The translations under genes and the position numbers were made by a program. 30,607 bases of DNA, taken from contig CABJAN010000033.1 of assembly GCA_902363515.1 (NCBI GenBank), positions 1-30,607 on the forward strand, written 5' to 3'. Below the pieces are notes generated by a model. It made no database searches, was not told the DNA's origin, and saw only the letters and a list, made by a program, of their open reading frames with translations. Shown here piece by piece: positions 1-7,462 of this stretch; within the stretch, counting starts at the first letter, position 1; every line of letters starts with the position of its first letter. The stretch comes from Bacillota bacterium (lineage in GTDB: Bacteria > Bacillota > Clostridia > Lachnospirales > Lachnospiraceae).

Positions 1-132
1 GTGATTAAATTTTACATCAAAAAGGAATAGGATTCCTTATATTTTTGGCATTTTTAAAAAGTTGTTAATAATCAGCAAGGATGATTATAGGTTCTGTGGA
101 TAAAACTGCGGAAACTCAAGAAAAATTACGCA

Positions 133-161
133 TTGACAAATCCTCCATTTATGCATAAACT
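133..161 (+). promoter_or_regulatory. Sigma-A promoter of the cysteine T-box operon
   Basis: TTGACA at 133-138 is followed after 17 bases by TAAACT at 156-161. This is a perfect -35 with a weaker -10. It lies directly upstream of the T-box leader, so transcription should start near 168. Bases 1-132 show no gene and no other convincing signal. Confidence 0.7.
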
Positions 162-167
162 AAGAAG

Positions 168-446
168 AGATAAGAAAAGGCTAAGAACGGAAAGAGTATC
201 AGGGTTTTTCTTTTCCAGAGAGGGACAGTCACCGGCTGAAAGCTGTCTTAAAAGAAATCTGAGAAGGTGCATCCGGGAGCTGATTCGGTGACTATCTGAT
301 TTTTATGCAGATATCAGATACAGCCGGAATCCGCCAGTCAGCGTTACAGACAAAAGAGTGGCAGACAGAAGTTGTGTCTTCAAATAGAGTGGAACCGCGG
401 AGCAATTCGCCTCTATACTGTAGAAATACGGTGTAGGGGCTTTTTT
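168..446 (+). promoter_or_regulatory. T-box leader, cysteine-specific, upstream of cysE-cysS
   Basis: The leader carries the hallmarks of a T-box riboswitch: an AGAGAG element near 219-224, a distal-loop-like GGCTGAAAGC near 234-243, a specifier region GAAGGTGCATC in which TGC (Cys) sits at 268-270, and the near-invariant T-box motif TGGAACCGCGG at 390-400 that pairs with the acceptor end of uncharged tRNA. A terminator follows. Uncharged tRNA-Cys should favour the antiterminator and switch on cysE and cysS. The Cys specifier agrees with both downstream genes, which make and charge cysteine. The stem I fold was read by eye; the specifier codon and the T-box motif are the strong evidence. Confidence 0.93.
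409..446 (+). terminator. T-box terminator hairpin
   Basis: A 14-base-pair stem (left arm 409-422, GAAA loop, right arm 427-440) with several G-U pairs is followed by six T residues. Its left arm overlaps the region just 3' of the T-box motif, as expected for the mutually exclusive terminator and antiterminator of a transcriptional T-box. Confidence 0.9.
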
Positions 447-501
447 ATTGCATAGGAAATTTGGTACAGAGGTTTTGAAATATAGGGAAAGGAAGTGTGA
501 C

Positions 502-1242
502 ATGGGATTTATTACTCATATTAAGGAAGAGTTTCAGGTGATTCAGGAACGCGATCCGGCAATTAAGACTCCATTAGAAGTTTTGCTGTACCCTAGCTTT
601 CGTGTTATGATACAATACAGAAAAGCACACAAATTATATGAGAAAGGACATTATTTTCTTGCGCGGTGGATTTCTCAGAGGGCAGCCAGAAAGACAGGAA
701 TTGAAATTCATCCGGGAGCGAAGATTGGAAAGGGACTTTTTATTGACCATGGCGCCGGAGTAATCATTGGAGAGACAACCATTATCGGAGACAATGTTAC
801 GTTGTATCAGGGCGTCACCTTAGGCGGAACCGGAAAAGAAACAGGAAAGCGTCATCCAACCTTAAAAAATAATGTCATGGTCAGTGCAGGCGCAAAAATT
901 CTGGGTTCTTTTACTATTGGAGAAAACTCAAAAATCGGCGCTGGAAGCGTGGTTCTGGAGGAAGTGCCTCCAAACTGTACGGTAGTCGGCGTTCCGGGAA
1001 GAGTGGTAAAAAAAGAGAATCAAAAAGTGCCAAGAGTGGATATGGATCAGATCCATCTGCCAGATCCAACCCTGGACGATATTCATTATCTCCAGCGTGA
1101 AAACGAACAGCTTCGTTCTGAACTTCAAAAGGTAAGCTATAAATTGAAGGATATGCAGGAAAGAGAAGCAAAATGCCGCAGGGCAAGAGAACTTGCAGAA
1201 CAAAATATGAAAAAAGGAGTAAACGCAAATGAAAATTTATAA
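502..1242 (+). CDS. cysE: Serine O-acetyltransferase
   Basis: The protein transfers acetyl from acetyl-CoA to L-serine, giving O-acetylserine, the precursor of cysteine, in the cytoplasm. An N-terminal helical part (about residues 1-66) is followed by a left-handed beta-helix of hexapeptide repeats (about 68-170) with IDHGAG near 81-86 and GKRHPT near 115-120, which hold the conserved histidines of the family. A charged, coiled-coil-like tail of about 70 residues follows. I chose ATG 502 because AGGAAG lies at the right distance; an in-frame TTG at 448 would start inside the terminator U-tract. The length, 246 residues, suits the Firmicute form. It overlaps cysS by 14 bases and should be controlled by the Cys T-box. 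Confidence 0.95.
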   Translation: MGFITHIKEEFQVIQERDPAIKTPLEVLLYPSFRVMIQYRKAHKLYEKGHYFLARWISQRAARKTGIEIHPGAKIGKGLFIDHGAGVIIGETTIIGDNVTLYQGVTLGGTGKETGKRHPTLKNNVMVSAGAKILGSFTIGENSKIGAGSVVLEEVPPNCTVVGVPGRVVKKENQKVPRVDMDQIHLPDPTLDDIHYLQRENEQLRSELQKVSYKLKDMQEREAKCRRARELAEQNMKKGVNANENL

Positions 1243-2635
1243 CACCTTAACAAAAAGAAAAGAAGAATTTGTTCCATTAGAAGAAGGAAAGGTAAAAATG
1301 TATGTGTGCGGACCAACGGTCTACAATTTTATCCACATTGGAAATGCAAGACCCATGATTGTGTTTGATACTGTCCGCAGATACATGGAGTACAAAGGCT
1401 ATGAAGTGAACTATGTATCAAACTTTACTGACGTAGATGATAAAATTATTGCAAAAGCAGTGGAGGAAGGGGTAAGCGCAGAAGAAATTTCTACCCGTTA
1501 TATTAAAGAATGCAAAAAAGACATGGCAGACATGAATGTGAAGGAAGCCACCACCCATCCTCTGGCAACCCAGGAAATCCAGGGCATGATTGATATGATT
1601 CAGACTTTGATGGACAAAGGCTTTGCTTATGAAGTCAACGGAACGGTATATTTCCGGGTAAAAAATTTCAAGGAATATGGAAAACTGTCTCATAAAAATC
1701 TGGAAGACCTGCAGTCTGGGTTCAGGTCTTTGCAGGTGTCTGGAGAGGACCAGAAGGAAGACCCGCTGGATTTCGTTCTCTGGAAACCGAAAAAAGAAGG
1801 GGAACCTTTCTGGGTATCTCCATGGAGTGAGGGACGTCCGGGATGGCACATTGAATGCTCTGTGATGTCCAAGAAATATCTGGGAGAAGAAATTGATATT
1901 CATGCTGGAGGAGAGGATTTAGTGTTCCCTCATCATGAAAATGAAATTGCACAGTCTGAGTGCTGCAATGGAAAGCAGTTTGCAAGATATTGGATGCACA
2001 ATGCGTTCTTAAATATTGATAACCGGAAAATGTCCAAATCCCTGGGAAATTTCTTCACAGTAAGAGAAATCGGAGAAAAGTATGACCTTCAGGTACTCCG
2101 TTTCTTTATGCTCAATGCTCATTATAGAAGTCCCCTGAATTTCAGTGCAGAGCTTATGGAATCCTCCAAGAATGCCCTGGAGAGAATTATTACCTGTGTG
2201 GAACAGATGAAGCATCTCCTGGAAACAGCGGCAAAAACAGAAATGACAGAGAATGAGCAGGAGCTTACCAAAGAAGTTCAGGCGCTGGTGAAAAAATACG
2301 AAGAGGCTATGGAGGATGATTTTAATACTGCAGATGCCATTGCCGCTATTTTTGAACTGGTAAAATTTGCTAATACAAAGGCAGACGGAGAAAGTACAGA
2401 AGCCTTTGTGAAGTATCTGCTGGATACCATTGTGCATTTAAGTGACGTCATGGGACTTCTGGTAAATAAAGAAGCAGAAGTTCTGGATGAAGAGGTTGAA
2501 AGGCTTATTGCAGAGCGCCAGGTAGCCAGAAAAGAGAAAAACTTTAAGCGGGCAGATGAGATTCGTGATGAACTGGCAGCCATGGGTATTATTCTGAAAG
2601 ATACAAGAGAGGGTGTACAATGGAAAAGGGCTTAG
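1229..2635 (+). CDS. cysS: Cysteinyl-tRNA synthetase
   Basis: A class I aminoacyl-tRNA synthetase that charges tRNA-Cys. MYVCGPTVYNFIHIGNARP (about 24-42) contains a zinc-binding Cys and the HIGH-type motif. WHIECS and HAGGEDLVFPHHENE supply the remaining zinc ligands, and KMSKS lies near residue 267. The C-terminal helical anticodon-binding region is complete. At 468 residues it is of normal length. The start has AAAGGAGT nine bases upstream. The gene overlaps cysE and mrnC, so translation is probably coupled. The Cys T-box upstream ties its expression to its own substrate tRNA. Confidence 0.98.
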   Translation: MKIYNTLTKRKEEFVPLEEGKVKMYVCGPTVYNFIHIGNARPMIVFDTVRRYMEYKGYEVNYVSNFTDVDDKIIAKAVEEGVSAEEISTRYIKECKKDMADMNVKEATTHPLATQEIQGMIDMIQTLMDKGFAYEVNGTVYFRVKNFKEYGKLSHKNLEDLQSGFRSLQVSGEDQKEDPLDFVLWKPKKEGEPFWVSPWSEGRPGWHIECSVMSKKYLGEEIDIHAGGEDLVFPHHENEIAQSECCNGKQFARYWMHNAFLNIDNRKMSKSLGNFFTVREIGEKYDLQVLRFFMLNAHYRSPLNFSAELMESSKNALERIITCVEQMKHLLETAAKTEMTENEQELTKEVQALVKKYEEAMEDDFNTADAIAAIFELVKFANTKADGESTEAFVKYLLDTIVHLSDVMGLLVNKEAEVLDEEVERLIAERQVARKEKNFKRADEIRDELAAMGIILKDTREGVQWKRA

Positions 2636-3054
2636 AATTTTTAAAAGAAACCTTTGATTTACAAACCCAGGATATGAAAACCTACTCTCCTTTAACACTG
2701 GCTTATATTGGAGATGCCATTTATGAACTGGTGGTTCGGACGGTTCTGGTGGAACGTGGAAATACCCAGGTAAAGAAACTGCACCAAAGAGCAAGCAGGC
2801 TGGTAAAGGCATCTGCTCAGTCTGCCATGATAGAAACATTGAAACCATATTTAACAGAAGAAGAAATGAGTGTATTTAAACGTGGCAGAAATGCAAAAGC
2901 TGCCACCATGGCAAAAAATGCGACCATGTCGGATTACCGCAGGGCTACAGGATTTGAGGCACTGATGGGATATCTGTATCTGACAGAGCAGTGGGAGCGT
3001 ATGCTGGAACTGATGAAAATAGGAATAAGAGAGGTAGAACAGGATGGAAAATAA
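2620..3054 (+). CDS. mrnC: Mini-ribonuclease 3
   Basis: Mini-III is an RNase III-type catalytic domain without the double-stranded RNA-binding domain; in Bacillus it matures 23S rRNA. The signature LAYIGDAIYELVVR (about 28-40) carries the catalytic Asp and Glu, and the second acidic motif region is ATGFEALMGYLYL near the C-terminus. The length of 144 residues is typical. It overlaps cysS by 16 bases and rlmB by 11, and the order cysS-mrnC-rlmB is conserved across Firmicutes, which supports the call. Confidence 0.95.
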   Translation: MEKGLEFLKETFDLQTQDMKTYSPLTLAYIGDAIYELVVRTVLVERGNTQVKKLHQRASRLVKASAQSAMIETLKPYLTEEEMSVFKRGRNAKAATMAKNATMSDYRRATGFEALMGYLYLTEQWERMLELMKIGIREVEQDGK

Positions 3055-3793
3055 ATTCCAGGAGACAAAGGTAGAGGGAAGAAATGCAGTGCTGGAAGCC
3101 TTCCGTTCCGGAAAAGCAGTGGATAAATTATTTGTGCAGGAGCATTGTGAGGACGGCCCTGTGAGAACTATTTTAAGAGAAGCAAAAAAACGGGACACCA
3201 TGGTGAAGTTTGTGAAAAAGGAACGTCTGGACCAGCTTTCCGAAACAGGGAAACACCAGGGGGTGATTGCCATGACTGCAGCATATGATTATGCAGAGGT
3301 GGAGGATATTCTGGAAGCGGCAAAAGCCAAGGGAGAACCACCGTTTATTCTGCTTTTGGACAATATCGAAGACCCACACAATCTGGGAGCTATTATCCGT
3401 ACTGCCAATTTGGCAGGGGCTCATGGTGTTATTATACCGAAAAACCGTGCTGTGGGACTTACTGCTACAGTGGCAAGAACTTCTGCAGGGGCTTTGCATT
3501 ATACGCCGGTGGCAAAGGTAACCAATCTTGCCAGAACCATTGATGACCTGAAAAAACAGGGCATGTGGTTTGTGTGTGCAGATATGGGGGGAACCCAGAT
3601 GTATGATTTGGATTTAAAAGGACCTATGGGGCTGGTGATTGGAAATGAAGGAGACGGGGTTTCCAAGCTGGTTCGGGAAAAATGCGATTTTATTGCATCC
3701 ATTCCCATGCAGGGAGACATTGATTCTTTAAATGCTTCTGTGGCAGCAGGAGTTTTGGCCTATGAGATTGTAAGGCAGAGAATGGGGAAATAA
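3044..3793 (+). CDS. rlmB: 23S rRNA (guanosine-2'-O-)-methyltransferase, RlmB type
   Basis: A SpoU/TrmH-family (SPOUT) methyltransferase that uses S-adenosylmethionine to methylate ribose in 23S rRNA. An N-terminal substrate-binding domain (about 1-80) precedes the knotted catalytic domain. All three SpoU motifs are present: NIEDPHNLGAIIRTA near 107, LVIGNEGDGV near 196 and SLNASVAAGVLAYE near 228. At 249 residues it is full length. Its stop and the sigH start share one base (TAATG), so the two are probably translationally coupled. The exact methylated guanosine is inferred from the family. Confidence 0.93.
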   Translation: MENKFQETKVEGRNAVLEAFRSGKAVDKLFVQEHCEDGPVRTILREAKKRDTMVKFVKKERLDQLSETGKHQGVIAMTAAYDYAEVEDILEAAKAKGEPPFILLLDNIEDPHNLGAIIRTANLAGAHGVIIPKNRAVGLTATVARTSAGALHYTPVAKVTNLARTIDDLKKQGMWFVCADMGGTQMYDLDLKGPMGLVIGNEGDGVSKLVREKCDFIASIPMQGDIDSLNASVAAGVLAYEIVRQRMGK

Positions 3794-4395
3794 TGGAGAT
3801 TCAGAAAGTAGAAGAATATGAGCAACTGTCGGATGAGGAGCTTTTGGAATTGCGTCATAAGGGCAGGGAAGGGCTGGAGGACTATCTCATTGATAAATAT
3901 AAAGGCATGGTGCTGAAAAAAGCCCATGCCATGTATTTAATGGGCGGAGAACCGGAGGATTTGATTCAGGAGGGTATGATTGGACTGTTTAAGGCAGTGC
4001 GGGGATATCGTCCGGATAAAAACGCTTCTTTTTCCACCTTTGCAAATCTGTGCGTGGAGCGGCAGATGTATAAAGCCATTGAGATTTCAGGCAGGCAAAA
4101 ACACAGACCTTTAAATTCCTATATTTCTCTTAGTGAGGAGGACAGCCCACTGAAAAATGCAGAGGATACGGTGTGGCAGAATCCGGAGGACATTGTAATC
4201 GGACAGGAGAGCGCGAACCATATGCTGGAGGAGATTCAGGGAAAACTCAGCCCTTTTGAGAATCAGGTGCTGGAGGCTTATCTGGCAGGGGCGGATTATG
4301 TACAGATTGCCAGACAGATGGAGCGGGAACCAAAGTCCATTGACAATGCGCTTCAGAGAATACGAAATAAAATTCATGGAATGAAATTGCACTAG
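3793..4395 (+). CDS. sigH: RNA polymerase sigma factor SigH-type
   Basis: A sigma-70-family factor of the SigH (Spo0H) group, which in sporulating Firmicutes drives early stationary-phase and sporulation genes. Region 2 is DLIQEGMIGLFKAVRGYRP followed by FSTFANLCVERQM (about residues 56-95); region 4 is a C-terminal helix-turn-helix around LSPFENQVLEAYLAGADY. The length of 200 residues matches the family. Its place downstream of rlmB is conserved in Clostridia. It is the last gene of the overlapping cluster; 23 bases separate it from the dehydrogenase gene. Confidence 0.93.
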   Translation: MEIQKVEEYEQLSDEELLELRHKGREGLEDYLIDKYKGMVLKKAHAMYLMGGEPEDLIQEGMIGLFKAVRGYRPDKNASFSTFANLCVERQMYKAIEISGRQKHRPLNSYISLSEEDSPLKNAEDTVWQNPEDIVIGQESANHMLEEIQGKLSPFENQVLEAYLAGADYVQIARQMEREPKSIDNALQRIRNKIHGMKLH

Positions 4396-4418
4396 ATAAT
4401 AGAATAGGAGGCATGGCA

Positions 4419-5357
4419 ATGAAGAAAAAAATGCTGGTAGTGATTCCCATGACATCCGAACAGAAAGAAAGGTTGGAAGAAGCAGCACAGGGAATGGAAA
4501 TTATTTATGAAGAAATCTCCCGGATTAGCAAAGAGCAGGTAAAGGAAGTTAATGTGATTCTGGGAAATGTACCGCCTGCATGGCTTCAGGAAGCCAGGAA
4601 TCTGGAATGGATACATTTAAATTCTGCCGGTTCAGATCCTTATATGGTGCCGGGAATTTTGGAACCGCACACGCTGCTTACCTGCAGTACAGGGGCATAC
4701 GGAAAAGCAGTATCTGAGCATATGTTTGCCATGCTTCTGGCCATGCAGAAAAAACTGCACTTGTACAGGGATGATCAGAAGCAACATATCTGGAGCGATC
4801 ATGGAGAAGTGACCTCTATTACAAATTCTCTGATTCTGGTGCTGGGAGCAGGGGACATTGGCGCGCATTTTGCAGCTATGGCACATATTCTGGGAGCTTA
4901 TGTGATTGGAATGAAGCGCAGTCCAGGAGTTTGTCCAGAGGCTATGGATGAGCTGCGCAACATGGATGATCTGGAAACGCTGCTTCCAAAGGCAGATGTG
5001 GTGGCATCCTTCCTGCCAAGCACAGAGGAAACCAGGGGAATGATAGACAAGCAATTTTTAGGAAGGATGAAAGAGGGAAGCCTTTTGTTAAATGGCGGAC
5101 GTGGAGATGTGGTGTGTACTGAAGATTTGTGTGATGCATTGGAACAGGGGCATCTGGCAGGAGCTGCACTGGATGTAACAGCGCCAGAACCACTTCCTAA
5201 AGATCATAGAATCTGGGATATTCCTAATGCTTTTGTGACACCACACATTTCCGGCAGCTATCATTTGGCGGAGACGCTGGAAAATGTGGTGAACATTGCA
5301 GTAGAGAACGTGAGGCGGTATGCAAAAGGGGAAAGGCTGAGAAATCTGGTGAAATAG
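4419..5357 (+). CDS. D-isomer-specific 2-hydroxyacid dehydrogenase
   Basis: An NAD(P)-dependent oxidoreductase of the D-2-hydroxyacid dehydrogenase family. The nucleotide-binding loop GAGDIG sits in LILVLGAGDIGAHFAA; the catalytic triad residues are Arg in LLNGGRGDVV, Glu in DVTAPEPLP and His in TPHISGSY. The ATG at 4413 is only one base from GGAGG, while ATG 4419 has a seven-base spacing, so I place the start at 4419 (312 residues). The substrate cannot be read from sequence; glyoxylate/hydroxypyruvate or phosphoglycerate-like acids are possible. It is the last chromosomal protein gene before the prophage. Confidence 0.9.
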   Translation: MKKKMLVVIPMTSEQKERLEEAAQGMEIIYEEISRISKEQVKEVNVILGNVPPAWLQEARNLEWIHLNSAGSDPYMVPGILEPHTLLTCSTGAYGKAVSEHMFAMLLAMQKKLHLYRDDQKQHIWSDHGEVTSITNSLILVLGAGDIGAHFAAMAHILGAYVIGMKRSPGVCPEAMDELRNMDDLETLLPKADVVASFLPSTEETRGMIDKQFLGRMKEGSLLLNGGRGDVVCTEDLCDALEQGHLAGAALDVTAPEPLPKDHRIWDIPNAFVTPHISGSYHLAETLENVVNIAVENVRRYAKGERLRNLVK

Positions 5358-5398
5358 AGGGCAGAGAAGAAAGGAATTACAAAAAATTGAAAAAACAG

Positions 5399-5427
5399 TT
5401 GACATTAGGAATATTCTTTGATAGAAT
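5399..5427 (+). promoter_or_regulatory. Sigma-A promoter of tRNA-Thr
   Basis: TTGACA at 5399-5404, 17 bases, then TAGAAT at 5422-5427. It is close to consensus and ends 30 bases before the tRNA, as expected for a monocistronic tRNA gene. Confidence 0.85.
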
Positions 5428-5457
5428 ACATACTTGTGAGACGGAAATAATAAATCT

Positions 5458-5530
5458 GCTGCCTTGGCTCAGTTGGTAGAGCGTCGCCTTGGTAAGGCGG
5501 AGGTCGGCGGTTCAAATCCGCTAGGCAGCT
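5458..5530 (+). tRNA. tRNA-Thr, anticodon GGT
   Basis: A complete 73-base cloverleaf. The acceptor stem pairs 5458-5464 with 5523-5529, the anticodon loop is TTGGTAA with anticodon GGT, and the T arm carries GGTTCAAATCC. CCA is not encoded. It has its own promoter and terminator. The phage integrase gene ends 92 bases downstream, so the 3' half of this tRNA is the likely phage attachment site. Confidence 0.96.
5500..5530. other. Probable attL: prophage attachment core in the tRNA-Thr 3' end
   Basis: Tyrosine integrases of this kind commonly use the T arm and acceptor of a tRNA as the attB core, which restores the tRNA on insertion. Here the integrase ends at 5622, facing the tRNA, and everything beyond is phage. 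The second copy of the core would lie past the tail and lysis genes, outside the window, so the exact core length cannot be read. Confidence 0.5.
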
Positions 5531-5536
5531 GATGGA

Positions 5537-5566
5537 AAAACCCTTGATGATTCAAGGGTTTTTTGC
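5537..5566. terminator. Terminator between tRNA-Thr and the integrase, bidirectional
   Basis: AACCCTTGA-TGA-TTCAAGGGTT forms a strong stem followed by a T run on the plus strand and preceded by an A run, so it should stop both the tRNA-Thr transcript and the convergent integrase transcript. Confidence 0.9.
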
Positions 5567-5621
5567 TGTCTATGGGCTAAAAACATGCTCTCAAAAAATG
5601 TACGTTTTTAGTAAATGGTTA

Positions 5622-6986
5622 CTATTTGGTTACTATGGCATTTTTTTGAGGGTTTAAGGTGTTGTTCATGATGTCTGCAGCATCTCTGTTTTTGCTCCTG
5701 AAAAAGTACGAATAAATATTTAGCGTAGTGGTTGGATTCGCGTGTCCAAGAACACCAGCAACAGAACGTGGATCCATTCCATTTGTAATTAGGATAGAGG
5801 CAGCAGTATGCCTCAGGTCATGTTGGGTTGCATTTGGTGGAAGCTTGTCTTTTTCATTTTTTACTACATTATCGTTGTAAATACGGATAATCTTTTTAAA
5901 GACATGATAGGGCGTGGATGGATGTACCTGCTTGCCGCTATCTTGAGTAAAAATAAAATTCTTATCAAAATCACTGCCACGAGAACCTTGCCAATACGTT
6001 CCCAACTTGACACACATTTGTTTCTGCTCAATTTTCCATAGCTTCAAGATGTTTATGACAACATCTGGGATAATGGGAAAGCGGGATTGGTATGTCTTGG
6101 TGCTTTTGTGATAGATTTTTCTTTCTGCATAAGCAGTAGATTTCGTGATTCTTACTTCTCCAGTCTGAAAATCAATATCTTCCCAGGTGAGAGAAATATT
6201 TTCACCACGCCGGTCTCCAACAAATAAAGCTAAATAAAAATATGCACGCCATTCCAAAGGCAATGTCCATTCCTGGAAATATTCCGGCACATGGTAGACT
6301 TTACCATTTTTATGCACTCTGTCATGAGCCTTATGCCTGATGCCGATAGGGTTGTCTAACGCCCATAGAAAGGCTTTGGTTTGCTCTACAGTAAAATAAT
6401 CGACCTTATATTCCTTGCGTGTTTTATGCGCCCTGGATTGCCTTCCAGCGTATAAGATAGGGTTTATCTCAAGAAGGCCTTCTTCTACAGCATAGGACAG
6501 CATAGCGCTCACCAGGCAGCAGTCTTTATGTATGGTAGCTTCAGACAGCCCTCCGGGTTTTCCGTCACTCCTTGCTCCATCCACTCTAAGGGTTTTTGCA
6601 TAATCATTTAAAGTCTTTTTTATGATGCTTCCTATCTTGATATGCCCAAGTTTTGGAATGATGCGGAGCCGGAGAGTAATCTTGTAATTAGACCAGCTTG
6701 TAATAGAAATTTTGTCTGTGTCCTCATTTCCTGTTGGCTTCATGTCTTTCATGTAAAGCTCAGCCAGTTCCTTCAAGCTCATCTTTTCTCCCTTAGTCGC
6801 CTGACCAGAACGAACATGCCTTTCAAAATCCACCTTTACTTCTTCTAGCTTTCTTTCAATCTGCCTCTTTGTCATTCCTGGTTCTGGTGTGTAAGTCATA
6901 GTCTCAACGATTTTGGAACCGTCACACCGATAACCATTGGATACAAAGATACGGTAGGAATCTCCTCTTTTTTTTACACTTGCCAT
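5622..6986 (-). CDS. int: Phage tyrosine integrase
   Basis: A tyrosine recombinase that integrates and excises the prophage. An N-terminal arm-binding region (about 1-65) is followed by a SAM-like core-binding domain (about 70-175) and the catalytic domain. The active-site residues are visible: Arg259 in GDRRGE, His389 and Arg392 in HDLRH, His415 in LGHANP, and the nucleophile Tyr425 in NIYSYF. It has 454 residues. The start follows AAAAGGAG. It lies next to its presumed target, tRNA-Thr, and reads toward it. A short inverted repeat at 7036-7051 upstream could be regulatory. Confidence 0.97.
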   Translation of the reverse strand: MASVKKRGDSYRIFVSNGYRCDGSKIVETMTYTPEPGMTKRQIERKLEEVKVDFERHVRSGQATKGEKMSLKELAELYMKDMKPTGNEDTDKISITSWSNYKITLRLRIIPKLGHIKIGSIIKKTLNDYAKTLRVDGARSDGKPGGLSEATIHKDCCLVSAMLSYAVEEGLLEINPILYAGRQSRAHKTRKEYKVDYFTVEQTKAFLWALDNPIGIRHKAHDRVHKNGKVYHVPEYFQEWTLPLEWRAYFYLALFVGDRRGENISLTWEDIDFQTGEVRITKSTAYAERKIYHKSTKTYQSRFPIIPDVVINILKLWKIEQKQMCVKLGTYWQGSRGSDFDKNFIFTQDSGKQVHPSTPYHVFKKIIRIYNDNVVKNEKDKLPPNATQHDLRHTAASILITNGMDPRSVAGVLGHANPTTTLNIYSYFFRSKNRDAADIMNNTLNPQKNAIVTK

Positions 6987-7052
6987 TCAATCATCTCCTT
7001 TTTATTTTATAGGGTACAAAAATAACAGCTAACACCAGAATAAATGTTCTGA

Positions 7053-7081
7053 TTGTTAAACTGCTCCGAAGATGATACAAT
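7053..7081 (+). promoter_or_regulatory. Predicted promoter of a small RNA
   Basis: TTGTTA at 7053-7058, 17 bases, then TACAAT at 7076-7081. The spacer contains CCGAAGAT (7067-7074), repeated inverted as ATCTTCGG at 7102-7109, so a regulator or an RNA fold could link promoter and transcript. Confidence 0.55.
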
Positions 7082-7087
7082 ATAGTT

Positions 7088-7152
7088 GCTCAATATGGTA
7101 TATCTTCGGATATATTCCCAACCGTTCCTATTGCAAGTAGGGGCGGTTTTTT
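7088..7152 (+). ncRNA. Predicted small RNA of about 65 bases, function unknown
   Basis: A promoter-like pair at 7053-7081 is followed within 70 bases by a strong intrinsic terminator: left arm 7120-7130, right arm 7138-7148, then six T residues. Between them is a UUCG-capped hairpin around 7098-7113. No reading frame of useful size fits. It lies divergent to the integrase gene and just before the toxin-antitoxin-like locus, so it may act on either. The terminator is clear; the promoter is the weaker part. Confidence 0.5.
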
Positions 7153-7156
7153 ATAT

Positions 7157-7185
7157 TTGACAAATAATCCAACTTGACATATAAT
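7157..7185 (+). promoter_or_regulatory. Consensus promoter of the putative antitoxin RNA
   Basis: TTGACA at 7157-7162 and TATAAT at 7180-7185 are separated by exactly 17 bases, so both hexamers are perfect. No protein gene follows on this strand for over 2 kb, which argues for a non-coding transcript. Confidence 0.85.
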
Positions 7186-7191
7186 ATACTT

Positions 7192-7287
7192 AACAAGAGA
7201 ACCGTTGGTCAGTGCACACCTGACCGCCGGATAAGATAGTCTAAAAAATAGCGCCCAATCTTACCAGGACAGGGGTGCTATTTTTGT
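7192..7287 (+). ncRNA. Putative antisense antitoxin RNA of a type I toxin-antitoxin locus
   Basis: From the perfect promoter at 7157-7185 a transcript of about 95 bases would end at the two-way terminator 7243-7285. It has a 5' hairpin (7207-7212 with 7220-7225), and its 3' part is complementary to the 3' end of the minus-strand toxin mRNA. This convergent arrangement with a 3' overlap resembles TxpA/RatA- and BsrG/SR4-type loci. No RNA data are available; the role is inferred from layout. Confidence 0.6.
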
Positions 7288-7366
7288 GGTTCAATATAGT
7301 CAAAACAAGAGTTATGACAGCACAAAGCATAATTACAAAAGTAAATAAATCACTGTATGTAACCAT
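7241..7366 (-). CDS. Small hydrophobic peptide, putative holin-like type I toxin
   Basis: A 41-residue frame starts at ATG 7366 with GGAGG (7376-7380) nine bases upstream. The peptide opens MVTYSDLFTF, continues with one membrane segment (about residues 7-25) and then a short polar stretch NHKN, matching the pattern of the putative holin-like toxins (Hol_Tox-type) of Firmicutes. The rest of the frame reads through the terminator stem, and its TAG stop directly follows the U-tract. Such peptides insert in the membrane when their antisense RNA is absent. The call rests on pattern and layout. Confidence 0.65.
   Translation of the reverse strand: MVTYSDLFTFVIMLCAVITLVLTILNHKNSTPVLVRLGAIF
7243..7285. 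terminator. Shared two-way terminator of toxin mRNA and antitoxin RNA
   Basis: The arms AAAAAATAGCGCCC (7243-7256) and GGGGTGCTATTTTT (7272-7285) pair with one G-U step and give T runs on both strands. It lies where the convergent transcripts meet. Confidence 0.85.
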
Positions 7367-7433
7367 AAGCACCAGCCTCCTTTCTTACGTCCGGCGGCTG
7401 ATATAGCACCCCAACGGTTCCCTGGGTAAGTAT

Positions 7434-7462
7434 ATTATATTGTCAAGGTGTTGCCCCTGTGT
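7434..7462 (-). promoter_or_regulatory. Putative toxin promoter
   Basis: On the minus strand TATAAT occupies 7439-7434, with a start expected near 7427, 61 bases before the toxin ATG. No good -35 is present at 17-18 bases, so it is either weak or activator-dependent. This contrasts with the perfect antitoxin promoter and is the usual imbalance in type I systems. Confidence 0.5.

Larger units (their letters stand above)
7173..7447. repeat. Inverted duplication of promoter and 5' leader around the toxin locus
   Basis: The plus-strand block 7173-7208 and the minus-strand block 7447-7411 share CTTGACA, then TATAATATACTTA, then GAACCGTTGG. The two convergent RNAs therefore begin with nearly the same sequence, and both later contain CCGCCGGA. 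The locus may have arisen by inverted duplication of its promoter region. Confidence 0.75.

Noticed and set aside
448..501. TTG start of cysE at 448
   Set aside because: It would start in the U-tract of the T-box terminator without a ribosome site; ATG 502 has one.
1418..1903. Long minus-strand frame of 161 codons inside cysS
   Set aside because: It lies wholly opposite the certain cysS gene, has no ribosome site and no family-like content.
7053..7152. Coding frame in the small-RNA segment
   Set aside because: No start codon with a ribosome site and no frame of useful length.
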